NCBI GenBank assembly: GCA_002396125.1
Contig: DGWL01000029.1
Coordinates: forward strand, 17,852-32,923
Length of the DNA: 15,072 nt
Source: Porphyromonadaceae bacterium UBA4259
GTDB taxonomy: Bacteria > Bacteroidota > Bacteroidia > Bacteroidales > Muribaculaceae
Reading direction: 5' to 3'
In this document: piece after piece, positions 14,058 to 15,072 of the stretch
Layout of the letters: the number at the start of each line of letters is the position of its first letter
Position numbering within the stretch: the stretch's first letter is position 1
Made by a program: the position numbers and the translations under genes
The notes under the pieces: generated by a model
What the model was told of the DNA's origin: nothing
What the model saw: the letters and a program-made list of their open reading frames with translations, nothing else
The model's database searches: none

Positions 14058-15072
14058 ATGGAAATAAAAAGAGATAGATATCTCCAGCAACTGATAGAAA
14101 GCCGTCAAAATGGCTTTATCAAGGTGATAACTGGAATACGCAGATGCGGCAAGTCGTACCTATTGAATGTCTTGTTCTATCACTACTTGTTAGAGAATGG
14201 CGTGGCAGATGACCACATCATCCGTGTTGATCTTGAAGACCGCATGAACAAGGAGTTGAGAGATCCAGATGTAATGCTACATTATGTTCATGATAGAATC
14301 AAAGACAATGAACTTTACTACATCATTATTGATGAGGTGCAGTTGATGGATGAGTTTGTCGATGTATTGAATAGTTTCCAGCATATTGACAATGCAGACA
14401 CTTACGTGACAGGAAGTAATTCACATTTCCTATCATCCGACATTCCAACAGAGTTTCGTGGCCGAGGAGAAACAATTAATGTTTACCCACTATCATACTC
14501 AGAGTTCTTTTCTGCCAAAGGCGGGGACAAGCAAGATGCATGGCGCGAATATTATACCTATGGTGGTTTGCCTCTTATCCAGTCTTTTGACACCGAACAA
14601 AAGAAGATAAACTATCTGAAGGACTTGTTCGAGACTGTTTATCTGGCAGATATTATTGAACGACATAATATCAAGAATGAGAATGAAATGCGTGAGTTGG
14701 TGCTTATTTTGGCATCATCTATTGGGTCTCCATGTAATCCCACAAAATTGTCAAACACATTTAAGAGTGTGAAAAATGTGAAGATTGGCAGTCAGACCAT
14801 ATCCAATTATCTAACATATTTGACAGAATCATTCTTAGTAGATAAGGCAATACGCTACGACATTAAAGGAAAGAAGTATATCAATACACTTTCTAAGTAT
14901 TATTTCACTGACATTGGCTTGAGGAATGCCATTCTTGATATGCGCCAACAAGAAGAAACGCATATCATGGAGAACATCATTTACAATGAACTGCTAAGTC
15001 GTGGTTGCATCGTAGATGTGGGAATGGTCGAAATAAAAAAGCAGGACAAAGATGGTAAGTGGATTCGTATTC
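14058..15072 (+). CDS. AAA_14/DUF4143 ATP-binding protein, 3' end outside the window
   Basis: An open frame of 338 residues that runs off the window end. Residues 1-150 are the AAA_14 domain: Walker A GIRRCGKS (26-33), Walker B YYIIIDEVQ (87-95, Asp92 and Glu93), and TGSNSHFLSSDIPTEFRGRG (118-137) with a sensor and arginine-finger-like segment, then YPLSYSEFF. The part after about residue 190 matches DUF4143, with the ISNYLTYLTESFLVDKAIRYD helix-turn-helix-like segment and TDIGLRNAI; the final VEIKK region begins the PDDEXK-nuclease-like fold, most of which is missing. Family members are usually about 380-450 residues, so perhaps 50-100 are lost. Bacteroidales genomes carry many such genes; their biochemical role is not established and nuclease activity is unproven. 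It looks AT-richer than the operon at 6738-10162, hinting at transfer (judged by eye). The promoter lies between two palindromes. Confidence 0.9.
   Translation, partial: MEIKRDRYLQQLIESRQNGFIKVITGIRRCGKSYLLNVLFYHYLLENGVADDHIIRVDLEDRMNKELRDPDVMLHYVHDRIKDNELYYIIIDEVQLMDEFVDVLNSFQHIDNADTYVTGSNSHFLSSDIPTEFRGRGETINVYPLSYSEFFSAKGGDKQDAWREYYTYGGLPLIQSFDTEQKKINYLKDLFETVYLADIIERHNIKNENEMRELVLILASSIGSPCNPTKLSNTFKSVKNVKIGSQTISNYLTYLTESFLVDKAIRYDIKGKKYINTLSKYYFTDIGLRNAILDMRQQEETHIMENIIYNELLSRGCIVDVGMVEIKKQDKDGKWIRI

Overview
The window looks like chromosomal DNA of a Bacteroidales bacterium (phylum Bacteroidota), most like gut Muribaculaceae or Prevotellaceae. The evidence is the Bacteroidota promoter pattern TTTG-N19-21-TAnnTTTG ahead of several genes, A-rich leaders without Shine-Dalgarno sequences, a DUF4835/PorD-like protein next to recN, a large OMP_b-brl_3-type outer-membrane protein, a secreted GH31 enzyme, and a heptamer repeat of a type common in intergenic DNA of this order. 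The exact genus cannot be named from the sequence alone.

Layout. Positions 1-1296 hold no gene I can support. This AT-rich intergenic stretch contains a 56-bp heptamer array, several hairpins and palindromes, and words that occur twice. Next come three plus-strand genes, each apparently its own unit: an XRE-type helix-turn-helix regulator (1297-1818) with a strong terminator, a periplasmic GH31 alpha-glucosidase or transglucosylase (2129-4516), and a periplasmic M13 zinc metallopeptidase (4624-6642) with its own consensus promoter and terminator. Positions 6738-10162 form a minus-strand housekeeping operon in the order DUF4835/PorD-like, recN, rlmB. Positions 10332-13834 form a second minus-strand operon: ECF sigma factor, small single-TM protein (probable anti-sigma), small secreted protein, and outer-membrane beta-barrel protein. 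Its first two gene junctions are ATGA overlaps and it ends at a terminator whose wobble pairs point to the minus strand. Divergent from it is an AAA_14/DUF4143 ATPase gene (14058 to the window end, incomplete). Its promoter lies between two copies of the same TGCCAA-N2-TTGGCA palindrome, one of them inside a perfect 36-bp palindrome.

How the genes fit together. The GH31 enzyme and M13 peptidase suggest periplasmic breakdown or remodelling of oligosaccharides and peptides. The sigma operon looks like a compact cell-surface signalling or envelope module that departs from the usual FecI/FecR/SusCD layout. The PorD-like/recN/rlmB set is ordinary core genome. The parts most worth a second look are the palindrome pair at the ATPase gene, the four-gene sigma operon and the repeat-rich leading region. 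I see no CRISPR array, insertion sequence, phage gene or RNA gene.
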